Of a stretch of 64,000 nt of DNA, positions 27,378 to 36,885 are shown piece by piece (within the stretch, counting starts at the first letter, position 1; each line of letters opens with the position of its first letter). This DNA is from Planctomycetota bacterium. GTDB taxonomy: Bacteria > Planctomycetota > Planctomycetia > Planctomycetales > Planctomycetaceae. Made by a program: the position numbers and the translations under genes. Where the stretch lies: NCBI GenBank assembly GCA_027618475.1, contig JAQCEJ010000008.1, forward strand, positions 31,048 through 95,047, written 5' to 3'. The notes below the pieces were generated by a model. It had not been told where the DNA came from, did no database searches, and saw only the letters and a program-made list of their open reading frames with translations.

Positions 27378-28652
27378 ATGCCCTCGGGGACGGATTTCAA
27401 CTCAGGCAAACGTGGCTCCACCGGCAAGAAGAACGCCAACTGCTCCTTTTGCCGAAAAAGTTATCGTGAGGTCGGACCTTTAGTGGAAGGTCCGGAAGAC
27501 GTTTATATCTGTGGTGAGTGTATAGAACTCTGTCAGACGATCCTCGATCAGGAACGTCGGCGGAGAGGAACCCCTCGAAAACTCTTCAACAAGGTTCCCA
27601 CACCCAGAGAAATCGTCACCCATCTCGATCAATACGTGATCGGACAGGACGACACCAAGCGAACCCTCGCCGTCGCTGTTCACAATCATTACAAGCGGCT
27701 CATGCTCCACGAAGATGCGGAGAATGACGTCGAAATCGAAAAATCGAACATCATGTTGATCGGCCCTACGGGGTCGGGCAAAACGCTGATGGCTCGAACG
27801 CTCGCCAAGTTTCTGCAAGTTCCGTTCGCGATCGGCGACGCCACCACGCTTACCGAAGCGGGCTACGTCGGCGAAGACGTCGAAAACCTGCTGCTCAAAC
27901 TGCTGCATTCCGCCGATTTCGACATCGAAGCGGCACAGCGCGGCATCGTGTTCATCGACGAAATCGACAAGATCGGCAAGACGAGCCATAACGTCTCGAT
28001 CACACGCGACGTTTCGGGCGAAGGGGTTCAGCAAGCGCTGCTCAAGATGCTTGAAGGAACCGTGGCCAACGTTCCGCCTCAGGGGGGACGAAAACATCCC
28101 GAACAACAATACATTCAAGTCGACACGACGAATATTCTTTTCATCTGTGGAGGAACATTCGTCGGACTGGAAAACCTCATCTCGAAGCGATTGGGAAAAA
28201 AGAAGATCGGCTTCGGAGCGATGGCGGGGGACAAGGAAGAGCGAAATCAGAGCCCCCTTCCTCACGTCTGTGTCGACGATATTATCGAATACGGCATGAT
28301 TCCCGAACTTGTCGGCCGCTTGCCGGTGCTGACAACGCTCTCTTCGCTCAGCGAAGCGGATCTTGTACGGGTGCTCGTCGAGCCGAAGAATTCGCTGGTC
28401 AAACAATACCAGAAAATCTTTTCGCTCGAAGATTCACAGCTTGAATTCACCGACGAATCGTTACGGGAAATTGCCCACATCGCCAAGATGAAAGAAACCG
28501 GTGCGCGAGGTCTGCGGAGCGTGGTCGAGCAGTCGATGTTCGACATTCTCTTCGAACTTCCCGAACGGCCGGGCCACAAGTACATTCTCACTCCCGAGGT
28601 CGTACGTGGCGAAAAACCCCTCTTTCCCGAAGGCGAAACCGCCGCCGCGTAA
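27378..28652 (+). CDS. clpX: ATP-dependent Clp protease ATP-binding subunit ClpX
   Basis: 424 residues. An N-terminal zinc-binding domain (Cys 22, 25, 45, 48) precedes the AAA+ core: Walker A GPTGSGKT (129-136), Walker B VFIDEIDK (191-198), and the IGF loop (277-279) that docks on ClpP. The C-terminal ClpB_D2-type region ([18 protein letters not shown]) is complete. ClpX unfolds tagged substrates and feeds them to ClpP; no clpP lies in this window. AAGGA seven bases before ATG 27378 marks the start; the frame is open to 27327. A terminator follows. Confidence 0.97.
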   Translation: MPSGTDFNSGKRGSTGKKNANCSFCRKSYREVGPLVEGPEDVYICGECIELCQTILDQERRRRGTPRKLFNKVPTPREIVTHLDQYVIGQDDTKRTLAVAVHNHYKRLMLHEDAENDVEIEKSNIMLIGPTGSGKTLMARTLAKFLQVPFAIGDATTLTEAGYVGEDVENLLLKLLHSADFDIEAAQRGIVFIDEIDKIGKTSHNVSITRDVSGEGVQQALLKMLEGTVANVPPQGGRKHPEQQYIQVDTTNILFICGGTFVGLENLISKRLGKKKIGFGAMAGDKEERNQSPLPHVCVDDIIEYGMIPELVGRLPVLTTLSSLSEADLVRVLVEPKNSLVKQYQKIFSLEDSQLEFTDESLREIAHIAKMKETGARGLRSVVEQSMFDILFELPERPGHKYILTPEVVRGEKPLFPEGETAAA

Positions 28653-28704
28653 GTCGTGCCACGACCGCTCTCTTGAGCGATGACCGAATACCGACATTCA
28701 TGCG

Positions 28705-28746
28705 ATCACTGCCGTGTTCCCTGGGAACACGGCAGTGATTTGCTTT
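28705..28746 (+). terminator. Terminator after clpX
   Basis: Perfect 17-bp stem ATCACTGCCGTGTTCCC / GGGAACACGGCAGTGAT around a single T, followed by TTGCTTTT. The one-base loop means the inner bases open, but the stem is still strong. Confidence 0.75.
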
Positions 28747-28982
28747 TGGCTCCCTGCGACGCACCTCCGTGCTTTTGATGGCCTTGCAGCTGGCCTCTGT
28801 GACGACGGGCCGGACATGCTGGTCTGGGCGACTGTCAGGCCCCTGCTGTCGAGCAGATGCCCCGATTCTGTCGTTTTTCCCATTTTTCTGGATGTGCCAC
28901 ACGCAATCGAACCGTTAGAATAAGGGGTTGAGAGATTGATTGTTTCACCGTCTATTCCGTGGTTTTCAATCTGCAAGATATC

Positions 28983-29861
28983 ATGAATGTGTTTCTCGAA
29001 TTGACAAGCAAGAGTTCCGGACCGAAACGCGTCCGGCTGAAATCGATGACCGTTATCGGTCGCAGTAAGCAATGTCAGCTGCGCATTCCCTCTACCGAAG
29101 TGAGCCGCGAACATTGTCAGATCGCGATTACTTACGATGGTGCCTTTCTTGTCGATTTGGGAAGTTCCAACGGTACCGAAGTTGATGGCAACACGATCAA
29201 GCCGGGGGCTCCCGTTAAACTTTCGTCCGGCATGCGTCTTTCGATCGGGCCGGCGGACTTTATCGTGCATTGCGAACAGGCGACCGGATCTCGAACGCCC
29301 GATCAAGACGATTCTGTTAATGAACGTGGAGAACCTCTCGCCGATACCGCGCTCATCACTCCCGGGTCGATTCCGACACGTCTCGATACAACTCGAAAAG
29401 AGAGGGATGAAAACCAGAATTGGCCGCATGTCATCGAAACGCTCGGTCAATTGCCGAATACAAATACCGACGGCGAATCGTCCGACGCAGAGCCCGATTT
29501 TGCCGAATGGGATGCGAATGCAACGAACCAGACCGATGCTGATGCATCCGATGCGAGTCAACAGCCTGACGAAACCACCGCGGACGTTAAACCCCGAAAA
29601 CCGTTTTCGTTGTTCTCGCTGTTAAGACGAAACCAGACGTCGCCGTCCAAGGCGAAGAAAGAAGAATCTTCCGGCGCGGCAGACAAATCGGATGACGGAC
29701 TGCATTTTATGCCGATGGAAAACGACGGCATCGATGTGGCCTCGATCGGCGATGACGAATCCTCCGATAAGGACGAGGGGGAAGAAACCCTCGTGGTCGA
29801 CCCGACGGAGGGACACCCAGATAACGATGATCTCGACGATTTTCTGAAACATCTCTCCTGA
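28983..29861 (+). CDS. FHA-domain protein
   Basis: About 292 residues. An N-terminal FHA domain has the full phosphothreonine-binding set: VIGRSKQCQL, STEVSREHCQI and LVDLGSSNGTEVDG. The remaining two thirds are acidic and low in complexity (rich in Asp, Glu, Ser) with a basic patch KPFSLFSLLRR. FHA domains bind phosphorylated partners of Ser/Thr kinases, so this is likely a kinase-regulated adaptor. The preferred start is ATG 28983 (the frame is open to GTG 28959). It is followed within 130 bases by two small signalling-type genes on the same strand. Confidence 0.85.
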   Translation: MNVFLELTSKSSGPKRVRLKSMTVIGRSKQCQLRIPSTEVSREHCQIAITYDGAFLVDLGSSNGTEVDGNTIKPGAPVKLSSGMRLSIGPADFIVHCEQATGSRTPDQDDSVNERGEPLADTALITPGSIPTRLDTTRKERDENQNWPHVIETLGQLPNTNTDGESSDAEPDFAEWDANATNQTDADASDASQQPDETTADVKPRKPFSLFSLLRRNQTSPSKAKKEESSGAADKSDDGLHFMPMENDGIDVASIGDDESSDKDEGEETLVVDPTEGHPDNDDLDDFLKHLS

Positions 29862-29987
29862 CGACGAAAATATCATCACAAAATCGAGCTGTCGGCATCG
29901 GAACCTTGGCGCATAACATCGTTCCGGTGAGAAATGTAACGGCTTGTATGACGTCCCTCAACCAACGGAAAGGTTGTCACTGCTGAA

Positions 29988-30368
29988 ATGAGCGAACAAT
30001 CAACGGAATTACTCGACCTGAGCCGGCAGTTGCTCAAAGCCATCGAGACCCAGAATTGGGAACAATACACGCTGCTGTGCGACGCCGATTTGACGGCGTT
30101 CGAACCCGAAGCCCGCGGGCATCTGGTGCAGGGACTCGATTTTCATCATTTCTATTTCAAATTGTCGGGTTCGGGAAAACCGCGGCAGTCGACGATGATC
30201 GACCCCCGCGTACAGGTTTTCGGAGAGACGGCCCTCGTCACCTACGTTCGACTCACTCAATCGCTCGACGACAACGGCACGCCGCAAACGTCGGCCTGTG
30301 AAGAAACTCGAATCTGGCATCGCAAGAACGGCCAATGGAAACACGTTCATTTTCATCGGTCGGTCTGA
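29988..30368 (+). CDS. SnoaL-like/CaMKII-association-domain protein
   Basis: 126 residues, a single NTF2-like fold. The pattern LLDLSRQLLKAIETQNWEQYTLLCDADLTAFEPE ... HLVQGLDFHHFYF ... VQVFGETALVTYVRLTQ ... ETRIWHRKNGQWKHVHFHRS matches the CaMKII_AD/DUF4440 group. In bacteria these small domains oligomerise and bind ligands or partners; exact role unknown. It sits 127 bases after the FHA gene and 30 bases before the receiver-like gene, suggesting an operon. Confidence 0.8.
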   Translation: MSEQSTELLDLSRQLLKAIETQNWEQYTLLCDADLTAFEPEARGHLVQGLDFHHFYFKLSGSGKPRQSTMIDPRVQVFGETALVTYVRLTQSLDDNGTPQTSACEETRIWHRKNGQWKHVHFHRSV

Positions 30369-30398
30369 ATCGAGAATAGTAAGAGCGGGGATTACGAC

Positions 30399-30794
30399 AT
30401 GTCGGCCTCTACAACCGAACGCGCGGTGGGAATACTGTGCACGCACGATTTGATGTTCTACAGCCAGGTGACCGGGACCGCCCGGTTGAGGGGCAAAAAC
30501 ATGATCGGTGTGAGCAGCCTCGACGATCTGCTGGTCCGCATGGCGGAAGCCCCGGTGACATGCCTGTTTCTCGATCTGATGCTACCGACGCTCGACATCG
30601 AACGCGACATCCCGCGCATTCGAGACGCGGGATCGGCGGAAACGATCATCGTGGCCTACGGGCCCCATGTACAAGTCGATCGATTGGAACGAGCCCAGAC
30701 TGCAGGATGTGACCAAGTGATGCCGCGCAGCCGGTTTTCATCGACGCTGAACGAACTGATCGATAACCACGTTCCCGATCGTGTTGAATCGTGA
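30399..30794 (+). CDS. Receiver-like (pseudo-REC) protein
   Basis: 131 residues with the alternating beta/alpha pattern of a response-regulator receiver domain: GILCTHDLMFYSQV, TCLFLDLMLPTLD (an Asp at the phospho-acceptor position), ETIIVAYGPHV and a C-terminal helix after QVMPRSRF. The acidic pair at the end of the first strand is reduced to one Asp, and the invariant lysine near the fifth strand is replaced by Arg/Ser. It may be an atypical receiver. There is no output domain, as in stand-alone regulators. GGGG nine bases before ATG 30399 fits the start. Confidence 0.65.
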   Translation: MSASTTERAVGILCTHDLMFYSQVTGTARLRGKNMIGVSSLDDLLVRMAEAPVTCLFLDLMLPTLDIERDIPRIRDAGSAETIIVAYGPHVQVDRLERAQTAGCDQVMPRSRFSSTLNELIDNHVPDRVES

Positions 30795-30948
30795 ATGTCT
30801 CGAAATGTGAATGTCCGACCGGTCCGTCTGTATCGAATTGAGCGAGGTATGCCGGATTTAACGACGAACGGTATGGGGTCAGGTAACCGATTACAGCGGT
30901 CAGGCAACTTCCATGTTCACTTTTTGCGACGAACTTTACAGTTCCACC

Positions 30949-30976
30949 TTGACACGTCTTATCTGACCTATACACT
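30949..30976 (+). promoter_or_regulatory. Sigma70-type promoter
   Basis: TTGACA at 30949-30954, a 16-base spacer and TACACT at 30971-30976. It stands at the head of the region leading to the short paralogue remnant and the coiled-coil gene at 31311. Confidence 0.6.
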
Positions 30977-31045
30977 TTAACAATGAGAGTTTGCGAAAGT
31001 CTTTCTATCCCGACAGGTTTGAAATGTGGTCAATCATCACCCTGA

Positions 31046-31225
31046 ACCGCGAACCCCACTGGTTTCCAGAATGCGGCCATTTTAATAGGAACGGGTTTTG
31101 TGATGATGACCGCAGTAGCATACTCATTTTATAAAGATGCACAAGAAGCGACGGCAATACTTCAACAAACCGAAGCCGAACTCAAATTGGCCGTCGAACG
31201 CATAGAACAACTCGAAAACAATTAA
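31046..31225 (+). pseudogene. Truncated paralogue of the coiled-coil protein at 31311
   Basis: The frame between a TGA at 31043-31045 and the TAA at 31223-31225 encodes about 59 residues that align without gaps to the first ~60 residues of the next gene. Shared positions include AN-P-G, AIL-G-G, TAxAYSFxKD and xxADLx/AELK, giving roughly one third identity including the membrane span. No normal start codon lies before the span: only GTG 31100 and ATG 31103/31106, inside it. It is either a decayed, start-less copy or a short protein starting at ATG 31103 (40 residues). The divergence implies an old duplication. Confidence 0.55.
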
Positions 31226-31310
31226 CACGAGCGCGGTGATTCGCACTCCGACCGGTTAGCGTCGGTGACGGTTCGAATCCTAACATCGTTTCGAAGCGAG
31301 GAATGTAAAC

Positions 31311-32834
31311 ATGGCAGCCAACAAACCGGTTGGAATGCAGATTGGCGCGATCCTCTGTGGCCTGGGCATGTTGATTGCCACGGCCATCGCGTATTCGTTC
31401 AATAAAGACTTGTCTGAAAACATGGCGAAGTTCGAGAAATCGGACGCCGACCTGCGAGCCGCGAACGATACTATCACGCGACTCGATCAGGATATTCAAG
31501 CGCTGAAGCAGAAGATCGGTTCGATTCTCGAACAGGTCGGAGTGGGTGACGACAAGAACCCCACGACCGTGCTCGGCGATATGGAAAACCAGATTGCCAC
31601 ATACGGTGGAAACCTCGCTCAGCCGACGATGGTACAGACGATTATCAAGCTGCGTCAGGAACTGGATAACGCCGTTAAAGAACGCGACGCCGCTGCCGCC
31701 GACAAGAAGACAGCGGAAAGTACGGTTCTCGCATTGCGTGGGCAATACCAGGGCCAGGTGGACGAATTCAGCAAAGCGAAGACCGATATTGAAGGCCAGT
31801 TGTCCGACCTAATCGACGAGAAAGAAGAAAAGATCACGTCCAAGAATTCCGAAATCGACGAACTGCGCGACGATCTGGCTCAGATCAAGATCGCACTCGA
31901 ACGCGAACGCGAAGAACATAGTCAGGACGTCAAACGTATGTCGAGCGACAACAGCCGCTTGATTTCGACGAACGATCTGTTGCGTGAAAAACTGAACGAA
32001 TTGACCGCCGATAATTTCGAAATGGAAGATGGCGAGATTCGCTGGATCGACAGTATCGATCAGACCGTCTGGATCAATCTCGGTTCGGCCGATAGATTGC
32101 CGGTGCAGACAACATTCAGCGTTTATTCCAAATCGGGTCGCGGCGTCGGTCGCGGTAAAGAAGATCTGATTGGTGCTATCGAAGTCATTCGTATCACAGG
32201 CCCGCATCTGGCGCAGGCAAGAATTCTTCCGGGGTCTGAAGACATCTCGCGTCCGATTACGCCCGGAGATGCCATCTACACTCCTCTCTGGAGCATCGGA
32301 CGGCAGCCGAAATTCTCTTTCGTCGGTTTCATCGACCTCGATAAAGACGGTCGGAGCGATCGCGAAATTCTGCACGACATCATTGCCGCCACGGGATCAG
32401 AAATTGATAACGAAGTCGACGATCTCGGCAACCGCACCGGAGACGGCATCTCCATCGAGACGAAGTTCCTGGTGATGGCCCAGCTTCCCGATCCGTCACA
32501 GAGTCCTGATCCCAAAGAACAACAGACCGGTCTTCGCGTTCTAAAAGAAGCCGATAAAATGGTTAAAGAAGCCCGCGAAAGTGGCGTTCGTCGTGTCAGC
32601 CTGAACGACTTCCTCGATTATGTCGGCTACAAACCGCAGCAGCGATCATGGGTGCCGGGCGAGAAGGTGCCCTGGACACTGAATAACGGTTCTCAAAGCG
32701 TCACGACCGATCAGGTTGGCGGAATGAATCGCTTATCGACCGGGAACGTGTCCGGAGCTTTCACCCGCAGCAAACGCTTGAAGTCTGATACCGGAACAGG
32801 AAATACCAGCAAACTCTTCGGTGGCGGATACTAA
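31311..32834 (+). CDS. Membrane-anchored coiled-coil protein with C-terminal globular domains
   Basis: 507 residues. A membrane span lies near residues 10-30 (IGAILCGLGMLIATAIAYSF), then a long coiled coil (~30-235, many Lys/Glu/Gln heptads). A beta-rich segment (~240-325: RWIDSIDQTVWINLGSADRL ... GAIEVIRITGPHLAQARIL ... ITPGDAIYTPLW) ends in a barrel-like motif, followed by KFSFVGFIDLDKDGRSDREILHDIIAATGSEI, which looks like a BRCT- or Rossmann-like alpha/beta unit. The Ser/Gly/Thr-rich C-terminus is probably disordered. By topology the coiled coil should be outside the cytoplasm. I do not know its role. A terminator follows. Confidence 0.8.
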   Translation: MAANKPVGMQIGAILCGLGMLIATAIAYSFNKDLSENMAKFEKSDADLRAANDTITRLDQDIQALKQKIGSILEQVGVGDDKNPTTVLGDMENQIATYGGNLAQPTMVQTIIKLRQELDNAVKERDAAAADKKTAESTVLALRGQYQGQVDEFSKAKTDIEGQLSDLIDEKEEKITSKNSEIDELRDDLAQIKIALEREREEHSQDVKRMSSDNSRLISTNDLLREKLNELTADNFEMEDGEIRWIDSIDQTVWINLGSADRLPVQTTFSVYSKSGRGVGRGKEDLIGAIEVIRITGPHLAQARILPGSEDISRPITPGDAIYTPLWSIGRQPKFSFVGFIDLDKDGRSDREILHDIIAATGSEIDNEVDDLGNRTGDGISIETKFLVMAQLPDPSQSPDPKEQQTGLRVLKEADKMVKEARESGVRRVSLNDFLDYVGYKPQQRSWVPGEKVPWTLNNGSQSVTTDQVGGMNRLSTGNVSGAFTRSKRLKSDTGTGNTSKLFGGGY

Positions 32835-32860
32835 GCCATTGCCCAGCAATCAGCGATAAT

Positions 32861-32895
32861 AAAAAGCCACCGGCATCAAACCCGGTGGCTTTTTT
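32861..32895 (+). terminator. Rho-independent terminator
   Basis: AAAAAGCCACCGG / CCGGTGGCTTTTTT with a CATCAAAC loop, 27 bases after the stop of the coiled-coil gene. The A-run on the left makes it potentially active for both strands. Confidence 0.88.
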
Positions 32896-33016
32896 CGTGG
32901 TTAATCACAGATGGTGTGTAACTCCAGGCGAAGTTCACACAAAGACACCGAAGAATCTTAAAAACTGAAAAATTCCTCTTCGTGCATCATGTAGCGGTCT
33001 CAGTGTTGTACTCCAG

Positions 33017-33038
33017 CATTTTTCAACAGGCTGTTAAG
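33017..33038 (-). repeat. Short repeat end shared with 17043
   Basis: Reverse complement CTTAACAGCCTGTTGAAAAATG, the same sequence as the left end of the 17043-17181 element. The TAA stop of the histidine kinase gene (33034-33036) lies inside it, just as the kinase stop lies inside the other copy. Confidence 0.55.
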
Positions 33039-33768
33039 TCTCGGATGTGGTGACCGGCAGGCTGATGACGAATCGTGTTCCTTTGCCTGGTTCGCTTTCG
33101 CAGGTAATCGTGCCGTGATGCGCTTCGACGATCTTGCGCACGGTGGGAAGACCGAGTCCGCTGCCGTCCTGCCGGGTCGAGAAGTAGATCTGAAATATGC
33201 GGGATAACGTTTCAGAAGTCATGCCCGAGCCACTGTCGATGATTTCGAGCACCACGCGATCGTCTCGACAATTCGTTTGCAGTTCGAGTCGGCCTCCCTT
33301 GGGCATCGCCTGCTGAGCGTTGAGAACGAGATTCATCAACACTTGCCGCATTAGCGACGGATCGATCAGCACCGGAGGGAGATCGGCGGCGAGATGCGGG
33401 CTGATCTCGATTTGTTGTTCTTGCGCCTGCGGTCGATAAAATTCGATGAATTCTTCGACGAACCGGCTGAGATCGGTCGGTTCGTTCTCGATCTCACCCG
33501 CGCGGGCAAACTGCAGAAACGCATTGAGAATGTCGTTGAGGTGCTGACATTCCTTCTGCACGGTCTGGAGTTTTCCGCAGATACGCCGATCTTTCGGGGA
33601 ATCGCTCCCTTCGAATTCTTCGAGCAAGAGTTCGAGATTCAGGCTGATGGTCGACAGCGGATTACGAATCTCGTGCGCCAATCCCCCGGCGAGCGTTGCA
33701 ATTTCGGTGTATTGCTTCTGCAATCGCTGTCGTTCGTCGTCTCGGTCATACGCCGGTGTCACGGGCAT
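33034..33768 (-). CDS. Soluble sensor histidine kinase
   Basis: 244 residues. A short N-terminal helix runs directly into the HisKA dimerisation helix with the phospho-accepting histidine (GGLAHEIRNPLSTI). The HATPase domain has the N box (NLVLNAQQAM), G1 box (DSGSGM), F box (FQIYFSTR) and G2 box (GSGLGLPTV). There is no sensor domain or membrane span, so a partner may provide the signal. No cognate response regulator adjoins it. The frame is open to 33861, but that extension is encoded by a palindromic repeat cluster, so ATG 33768 is the likely start. Confidence 0.85.
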   Translation of the reverse strand: MPVTPAYDRDDERQRLQKQYTEIATLAGGLAHEIRNPLSTISLNLELLLEEFEGSDSPKDRRICGKLQTVQKECQHLNDILNAFLQFARAGEIENEPTDLSRFVEEFIEFYRPQAQEQQIEISPHLAADLPPVLIDPSLMRQVLMNLVLNAQQAMPKGGRLELQTNCRDDRVVLEIIDSGSGMTSETLSRIFQIYFSTRQDGSGLGLPTVRKIVEAHHGTITCESEPGKGTRFVISLPVTTSET

Positions 33769-33815
33769 GAGGGCACCACAGACTGTTTCTCGGCCCCGAA
33801 GGGGCTTTCTGGACT

Positions 33816-33965
33816 TACTCCCCCTCCCTCTGGGAGAGAGCGGGGTGAGGGTGCATTTCAATCGAAGGATGAATTATGAGGGATGAGTCAGAAAAGAAGC
33901 CCTTTACATTCTTTTCCTCTGACGCATCCCTCTTCCTTCCACCTTCTCCCAGAGGGAGAAGGGCG
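33816..33965. repeat. Palindromic repeat units between histidine kinase and pnp genes
   Basis: Two units of the family also found at 52938-53168: CTCCCTCTGGGAGAGAGCGGGGTGAGGG (from 33828) and CTTCTCCCAGAGGGAGAAGGGC (from 33943), on opposite sides of a non-coding spacer. The paired arms (CTCCC...GGGAG) mark a small mobile-like palindrome. Confidence 0.6.
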
Positions 33966-33975
33966 AAAACTACGA

Positions 33976-36114
33976 TCACTCTTCCGTCGCAGCCACGTCT
34001 TCCGTTTCGGCCGGCGCTGCCGTATCGGCGAGAACGGCCCGTCGCGAAAGCTTCACGCGGTTCTGATCGTCGATGGCAATGACCTTCACCTGAATGCGGT
34101 CTCCCACCTTGCAGATGTCGGCGACCGATTTCACGAAGCCTTCAGCCAGTTCGCTGATGTGGCAGAGGCCGTCTTTTCCCGGAGCAATTTCGATAAACGC
34201 TCCGAAGTCTTTGATGGAACTGACGGTCCCGTTATAAACCTTGCCGACGACGATTTCTTGCGTCATCGCTTCGATGCGGGCATAGGCATCTTCGGCATGA
34301 GCGGCCGATTTGCCGGAAACGGTCACCGTGCCATCGTCTTCGATATCGATGTTGGCTCCGGTTTCTTCCTGAATCGCCCGAATTGTCTTACCGCCGGGAC
34401 CGATGAGCAAGCCGATTTTTTCGGGATCGATCTTGATCTGCAGCAGCCGAGGGGCGAATTCGGAAATCTCGTCGCGCGGGCGACGAATCGACGACAGCAT
34501 CGTTTTGAGCAATTCCCGGCGGGCGTTTCGCGCCTGTTCGAGCGTTGCCCGAATGATGTCTTCGCTGATGCCATCGATCTTCAGGTCGAGTTGAATTCCC
34601 GTGACGCCGTTCTGTGTTCCGGCGACTTTGAAATCCATATCGCCGAAGTGGTCTTCGTCACCCATGATGTCGGTCAAGAGAGTGAACTTGTCCGTTTCTT
34701 TGACCAGGCCGATCGAAATACCGGCGACAGGTTGTTTCAGTTTGACGCCGGCGTCCATCAGTGAGAGCGTCGCGCTGCAGACCGAAGCCATCGAACTGCT
34801 GCCGTTGGATTCGAGAATGTCGGAAAGCACCCGCATGGTATACGGAAACTTGTCGGGGGCGGGAAGAACCGGTTCGACCGAGCGTTCGGCCAGACAACCG
34901 TGTCCGATTTCGCGTCGACCGGGCCCACGAATCGGCTTGACTTCGCCGACGGAAAACGACGGGAAATAATAGTGCAACATGAACCGTTGACCGATTTCAT
35001 CCCACAATCCGTCGACGCGCTGCTGGTCTCGCACTGTTCCGAGAACGACGGTCGCCAACGACTGCGTTTCCCCGCGCGTAAACACGGCCGAACCATGCAC
35101 GCGGGGTAATACGCCGACTTCGCACGAGACCGCCCGCAAATCTCCGATGCCGCGACCGTCAAGGCGTTTGCCTTCGAGGATCAGATCGCGGACGACGCGC
35201 GCTTCAAGATCGTGATAGGCGTCGCCAAACTGACCCAGAGTCCACCCTTGTGCCGTCGTGTCGGCACCTTCGGGAAAATACTCGGCTTTGAGTTCGTTCT
35301 TCAAGACGCCGACGGCGTCGCGGCGTTCGAGTTTATGACCGGTGGTCTTGGCGTCGCGAAGTTTGTTGTAAGCCTTTTCTCGCAGAATGGCGTGGAACGG
35401 GTTTTCGGGAGGGGGCTCGTGCGGCGTTCGCTCGATGCCCGCCTTTTGCATCAATTCTTCCTGCAGTTCACAGATTTTGACGATCTCGCGATGGGCGAAC
35501 ATAATGGCGTCCCCCATCTGCTGTTCGGGAATCTGCTGGCCGAAACCTTCGATCATCAAGACCGAGGCTTTGTTGCCGGCAACGACGAGGTCGAGTTGCG
35601 TCGACTCCATCTGCTGGCGTGTCGGAAAGAGGATGAACTGATCGTCGATCAAGCCGACGCGAACGGCACCGATGGGGCCGTTAAACGGAACCGGGGCGAC
35701 GCTCAGGGCGGCGCTTGCTCCGATGATCGACAACACGTCGGGATCGTTGACGAGATCGCACGACATGACGTTCGATTGAATTTGAATTTCTCCGATGTAT
35801 CCTTCGGGGAACAACGGACGGATGGGACGATCGGTCAGTCGGGCGGTGAGAATCTCACGGGTGGTTGGACGCGATTCGCGTTTGAGGAACCCTCCCGGAA
35901 ATTTACCGGCGGCGGCAGCCCGCTCGCGATAATCGACGGTCAACGGGAAAAAATCGATCCCGGGACGGGGAGGGCCAGCCTGAGCCGCCACGAAGACGAC
36001 GGTTTCACCATGTTGGACCAGAACGGCTCCGCTCGCTTGTTTGGCGAGTTCGCCGGTCGTCAATCGAAATGTACGTCCCCCAATTTCACGCTCTACTGTA
36101 ACTTTCACTGGCAT
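33976..36114 (-). CDS. pnp: Polyribonucleotide nucleotidyltransferase (PNPase)
   Basis: 712 residues. Two RNase PH domains are separated by a helical region, then a KH domain with the GxxG loop ([25 protein letters not shown]) and a C-terminal S1 domain ([34 protein letters not shown]). The active-site segments of the second PH domain ([50 protein letters not shown]) are intact. It degrades RNA 3'-to-5' by phosphorolysis and is a core degradosome enzyme. Downstream of rpsO on the same strand, the classical rpsO-pnp order. Confidence 0.97.
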   Translation of the reverse strand: MPVKVTVEREIGGRTFRLTTGELAKQASGAVLVQHGETVVFVAAQAGPPRPGIDFFPLTVDYRERAAAAGKFPGGFLKRESRPTTREILTARLTDRPIRPLFPEGYIGEIQIQSNVMSCDLVNDPDVLSIIGASAALSVAPVPFNGPIGAVRVGLIDDQFILFPTRQQMESTQLDLVVAGNKASVLMIEGFGQQIPEQQMGDAIMFAHREIVKICELQEELMQKAGIERTPHEPPPENPFHAILREKAYNKLRDAKTTGHKLERRDAVGVLKNELKAEYFPEGADTTAQGWTLGQFGDAYHDLEARVVRDLILEGKRLDGRGIGDLRAVSCEVGVLPRVHGSAVFTRGETQSLATVVLGTVRDQQRVDGLWDEIGQRFMLHYYFPSFSVGEVKPIRGPGRREIGHGCLAERSVEPVLPAPDKFPYTMRVLSDILESNGSSSMASVCSATLSLMDAGVKLKQPVAGISIGLVKETDKFTLLTDIMGDEDHFGDMDFKVAGTQNGVTGIQLDLKIDGISEDIIRATLEQARNARRELLKTMLSSIRRPRDEISEFAPRLLQIKIDPEKIGLLIGPGGKTIRAIQEETGANIDIEDDGTVTVSGKSAAHAEDAYARIEAMTQEIVVGKVYNGTVSSIKDFGAFIEIAPGKDGLCHISELAEGFVKSVADICKVGDRIQVKVIAIDDQNRVKLSRRAVLADTAAPAETEDVAATEE

Positions 36115-36281
36115 ATCCTAACCTGTGTGGGCCTCAGAACTTGTCAGAAAATGTCAGTTGAAGCGAGTGACGTGTTTGTCATGATTGCATCGCATCAATT
36201 CGACCGTCAAAGGGTCGATCCAACTTTTCCGACAGCATATCCATACTGACGCGGCTTTGTCGCAAAGATAACAACATACGC

Positions 36282-36551
36282 TTATTTGCGTAGCGACAAG
36301 CGGCTCAGGAGATCCCGATAAACATCGGGTTCCTGTCGACTTAAATAATTGAGAAGTCGGCGACGTCGGCTCACGAGCATCAATAACCCCCGCCGGCTGG
36401 CGTGATCTTTTTGATGGGTTTTGAGATGCTCGGTGAGATTGGATATGCGTCGGCTGAGAACCGCAACCTGAACCTGGGCAGAACCGGTATCGGCATCTGA
36501 CTGGCGAAATTCTTTGATGACGTCCGTTTTCTGCTCTTTCGTAATCGACAT
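36282..36551 (-). CDS. rpsO: Ribosomal protein S15 (uS15)
   Basis: 89 residues, standard length. Contains the S15 signature LxxHLKTHQKDHASRRGLLMLVSRRRRLLNYL. S15 binds the 16S rRNA central domain and bridges to the large subunit. AGGA lies seven bases before the ATG. The 5' leader (36552 and beyond) may carry the S15 autoregulatory site common in rpsO leaders, but no pseudoknot was assigned by eye. Confidence 0.97.
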   Translation of the reverse strand: MSITKEQKTDVIKEFRQSDADTGSAQVQVAVLSRRISNLTEHLKTHQKDHASRRGLLMLVSRRRRLLNYLSRQEPDVYRDLLSRLSLRK

Positions 36552-36885
36552 GGTATCGTCCTAAGTCCAGACTTTCTCAGCGTTTGCAAGAACAGGCCGG
36601 TTCGTGATGAAGGCCGGTTCTTCTCTTTCCCGTGGTTTCCTGGGTCCGCCCTTTGCGAACCGCTTCACGCAATCTCCACGTTCCGTTGTCACAACATACT
36701 CTCGTAAGACTCAATAATGTAACAATGTTTTCGAAATATTCAACGATAAACGCCCCCTTCCCTCCCACCCAACGGCAGTTTCTTTTTGCCGAGCCCTGAA
36801 ATCGATCTTTCGTGGCGACGAAGAGTCGATTCGATACAGATGTGAGCCTCGATAGGGGACGTCTCGAACGACGATCGGCGGAAAA
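36552..36885. other. Intergenic region upstream of rpsO
   Basis: About 330 bases. It contains a direct repeat of AGGCCGGTTC (at about 36594 and 36609, spaced 15), then AT-rich DNA (36710-36755) that should include the rpsO promoter. No gene was recognised. Confidence 0.4.

Noticed and set aside
28698..29561. Long minus-strand open frame (287 codons)
   Set aside because: It lies opposite the FHA gene, which has a complete motif set; the minus frame is low in recognisable structure and lacks a ribosome site.
31270..31290. GGTTCGAATCC, which resembles a tRNA T-loop
   Set aside because: The flanking bases do not form the T-stem and no cloverleaf can be built.
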